From Desulfobacterales bacterium (GTDB taxonomy: Bacteria > Desulfobacterota > DSM-4660 > Desulfatiglandales > Desulfatiglandaceae), in contig JAIOSR010000444.1 in the NCBI GenBank assembly GCA_021107495.1, forward strand, positions 1-8,074: a stretch of 8,074 nt of DNA, in the 5' to 3' direction. The translations under genes were made by a program, and so were the position numbers. The notes below the pieces were generated by a model. That model did not search any database. It was given only the letters and a program-made list of their open reading frames with translations, and was not told the DNA's origin. Shown here in pieces: positions 6,853 to 8,074 of the stretch. Each line of letters starts with the position of its first letter. The stretch's first letter is position 1.

Positions 6853-8074
6853 ATGAAAATTTATGATGTAGTGCCGGGGTTTGAGTTTGACGAGAAGGTA
6901 GACCTTGAAAAATCACCAGCATGGTTTTTGGACGGCACCCATTCCGTGCCACCCTGGACGCCGATGTTCGGATGGTTCTGGATTAACTTCTGTCGTCACG
7001 GGATGCAGTACGGGGCCGAGAAACTGAGCCTGCCGACCGTCAAGGGCTGGGATTGGAGGTTCAAGGACGGGGGCGGGTATCTCACCCTCAACCTTGTCAT
7101 GGATGAAGGAGAGAAAACGGAACGTCAGGCCAAATTCAGGGAGGCCATTCGTCCCTTCATAGACGACTATGACAATCTGTGGGGCGGTTACGTCAACGAG
7201 ATGCTTGGCCACTACTCAAGGCTGAAATCGTGCGACGTGGATACGGCCAGCAACGCCGAGATGCTTGCAAACTTCGAGGACACCATCAATGTCTGCAGGC
7301 GGATGTGGGAGATCCACATGCACATGATGTACGGCGTGGACACCGCCTTCATCCTCTTTGAGAATATATGCAAGGATGCCCTTGGCATAGACGACACCCA
7401 TCCCACATTTCACGACCTCCTGAGGGGTTTTGACAACAAGGTATTCGAAGTGGACAGGGAACTCTGGAAGTTCTCCAAGAAGGCCGAGGAAATGGGTGTA
7501 GCCGATATCATACTCAATAACAAGGCGGGGGACGCCCTCGCCTTGCTCAGGGAAAATGACGCAGGCAAGAAATGGCTTGAAGAGCTTCAGGTCCTACTTA
7601 ATGAGGACGGGTGGCGCATGCAGCGCATGAGCGAGATAAATTTGCCTACCTGGGTGGAGGATCCTACACCTGTCATAGCAAGCGTGAAGTTCTTCCTTAA
7701 ACAGGGAGGTGATTTTAATCTGGATGTTGAGAGGGGGGGGCTGGCACAAAGGCGCGAGGAGGCAACAAGAGAAGTCCTGGAGAAAGTCCCTGAGGACCAG
7801 AGGGGCTGGTTCAAGACGCTTCTCGGTCTTGCCCAGAAGACGGGTACTTTCAGCGAGGAACACAACCACTATTTAGACCTTTATACACATGCCATGATAC
7901 GAAGGTCCTGCCTTGGGATAGGGAAAAGGCTGGTCGCTGCCGGTGTGATTGATGATCCCGAAGACACATTTTTTCTCATGCCCGATGAGGTGAGGGCCGT
8001 GACCCTCGTCCCGGACGGCTCCAACCTGAGGCATATCGTAGAGAGAAGACGGAAAGAGTGGGAGGGCTGGTGCA
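6853..8074 (+). CDS. PEP-synthase-like / PEP-utilising enzyme subunit (3' partial)
   Basis: 407 residues are visible before the right edge, with no stop. PEP-utilising enzymes move a phosphoryl group through a histidine on a mobile domain. The N-terminus (W24FLDGTHSVPPWTP) resembles the start of stand-alone PEP-utilising proteins of about 600 residues. Residues 330-380, with EEHNHYLD (H337, H339), then RR...LGIGKRLVAAG and DDPEDTFFL (367-375), resemble the segment that precedes the swivelling His domain in PEP synthase and rifampicin-phosphotransferase-like enzymes. The catalytic His domain itself would lie beyond the edge. No ATP-grasp domain precedes this part, so the nucleotide-binding subunit should be a separate gene, as in phenylphosphate synthase of anaerobic phenol degraders, where the domains are split over subunits. 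The assignment rests on remembered family patterns; the phosphorylated substrate is unknown. The middle part (about 80-320) is charged and helical-looking, without recognisable motifs. Confidence 0.72.
   Translation, partial: MKIYDVVPGFEFDEKVDLEKSPAWFLDGTHSVPPWTPMFGWFWINFCRHGMQYGAEKLSLPTVKGWDWRFKDGGGYLTLNLVMDEGEKTERQAKFREAIRPFIDDYDNLWGGYVNEMLGHYSRLKSCDVDTASNAEMLANFEDTINVCRRMWEIHMHMMYGVDTAFILFENICKDALGIDDTHPTFHDLLRGFDNKVFEVDRELWKFSKKAEEMGVADIILNNKAGDALALLRENDAGKKWLEELQVLLNEDGWRMQRMSEINLPTWVEDPTPVIASVKFFLKQGGDFNLDVERGGLAQRREEATREVLEKVPEDQRGWFKTLLGLAQKTGTFSEEHNHYLDLYTHAMIRRSCLGIGKRLVAAGVIDDPEDTFFLMPDEVRAVTLVPDGSNLRHIVERRRKEWEGWC

Noticed and set aside
7587..7869. Minus-strand open frames within the 3' gene
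   Set aside because: The + strand frame from 6853 is open to the edge with PEP-synthase-like sequence and a strong ribosome binding site, which explains the region.
1..8074. CRISPR arrays, tRNA/rRNA genes, insertion sequences or attachment sites
   Set aside because: Reading through found no spaced direct repeats, no tRNA-like cloverleaf sequence, no transposase and no terminal inverted repeats. The window is almost entirely filled by metabolic genes.

Overview
The window looks like one co-directional operon segment, all on the + strand, from an anaerobic bacterium. The best guess is a sulfate-reducing or syntrophic member of the Desulfobacterota (former Deltaproteobacteria). That is an inference from the gene families (HdrA-type flavoprotein, two tungsten aldehyde:ferredoxin oxidoreductase homologues, a cysteine-rich ferredoxin, a PEP-synthase-like protein). 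No rRNA or other taxonomic marker is present.

Layout: (1) 1-2484, an HdrA-like iron-sulfur flavoprotein, cut by the left edge. It is a fusion of two HdrA modules; the second is complete and ends in two [4Fe-4S] motifs. (2) 2485-2629, a short gap with a GC-rich inverted repeat embedded in short TCTGCGT-like repeats, then a clear Shine-Dalgarno. (3) 2630-4444, a full-length AOR-family oxidoreductase (AOR1). (4) 4441-4812, a 123-residue multi-cluster ferredoxin whose start overlaps the AOR1 stop. (5) 4829-6682, a second full-length, divergent AOR-family protein (AOR2). (6) 6683-6852, a 170-base gap with a hairpin and two small palindromes, then a near-ideal Shine-Dalgarno. (7) 6853 to the right edge, a PEP-synthase-like protein that starts without the ATP-binding domain, resembling in layout the PEP-utilising subunit of phenylphosphate-synthase-type enzymes.

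How the genes may work together (inference): the two AOR proteins would perform low-potential tungsten-pterin chemistry on carboxylic acids/aldehydes or another substrate. The ferredoxin would collect or deliver electrons. The HdrA fusion would connect these electrons to other carriers, possibly by flavin-based electron bifurcation or confurcation. This resembles the logic of class II benzoyl-CoA reductase (Bam) complexes and AOR-ferredoxin-flavoprotein complexes, but the gene set seen here matches neither exactly. HdrB/HdrC, MvhD or NADH-dehydrogenase-like partners are not in the window. The PEP-synthase-like gene hints at an aromatic or other phosphorylated substrate, though its membership of the same transcript is unproven.
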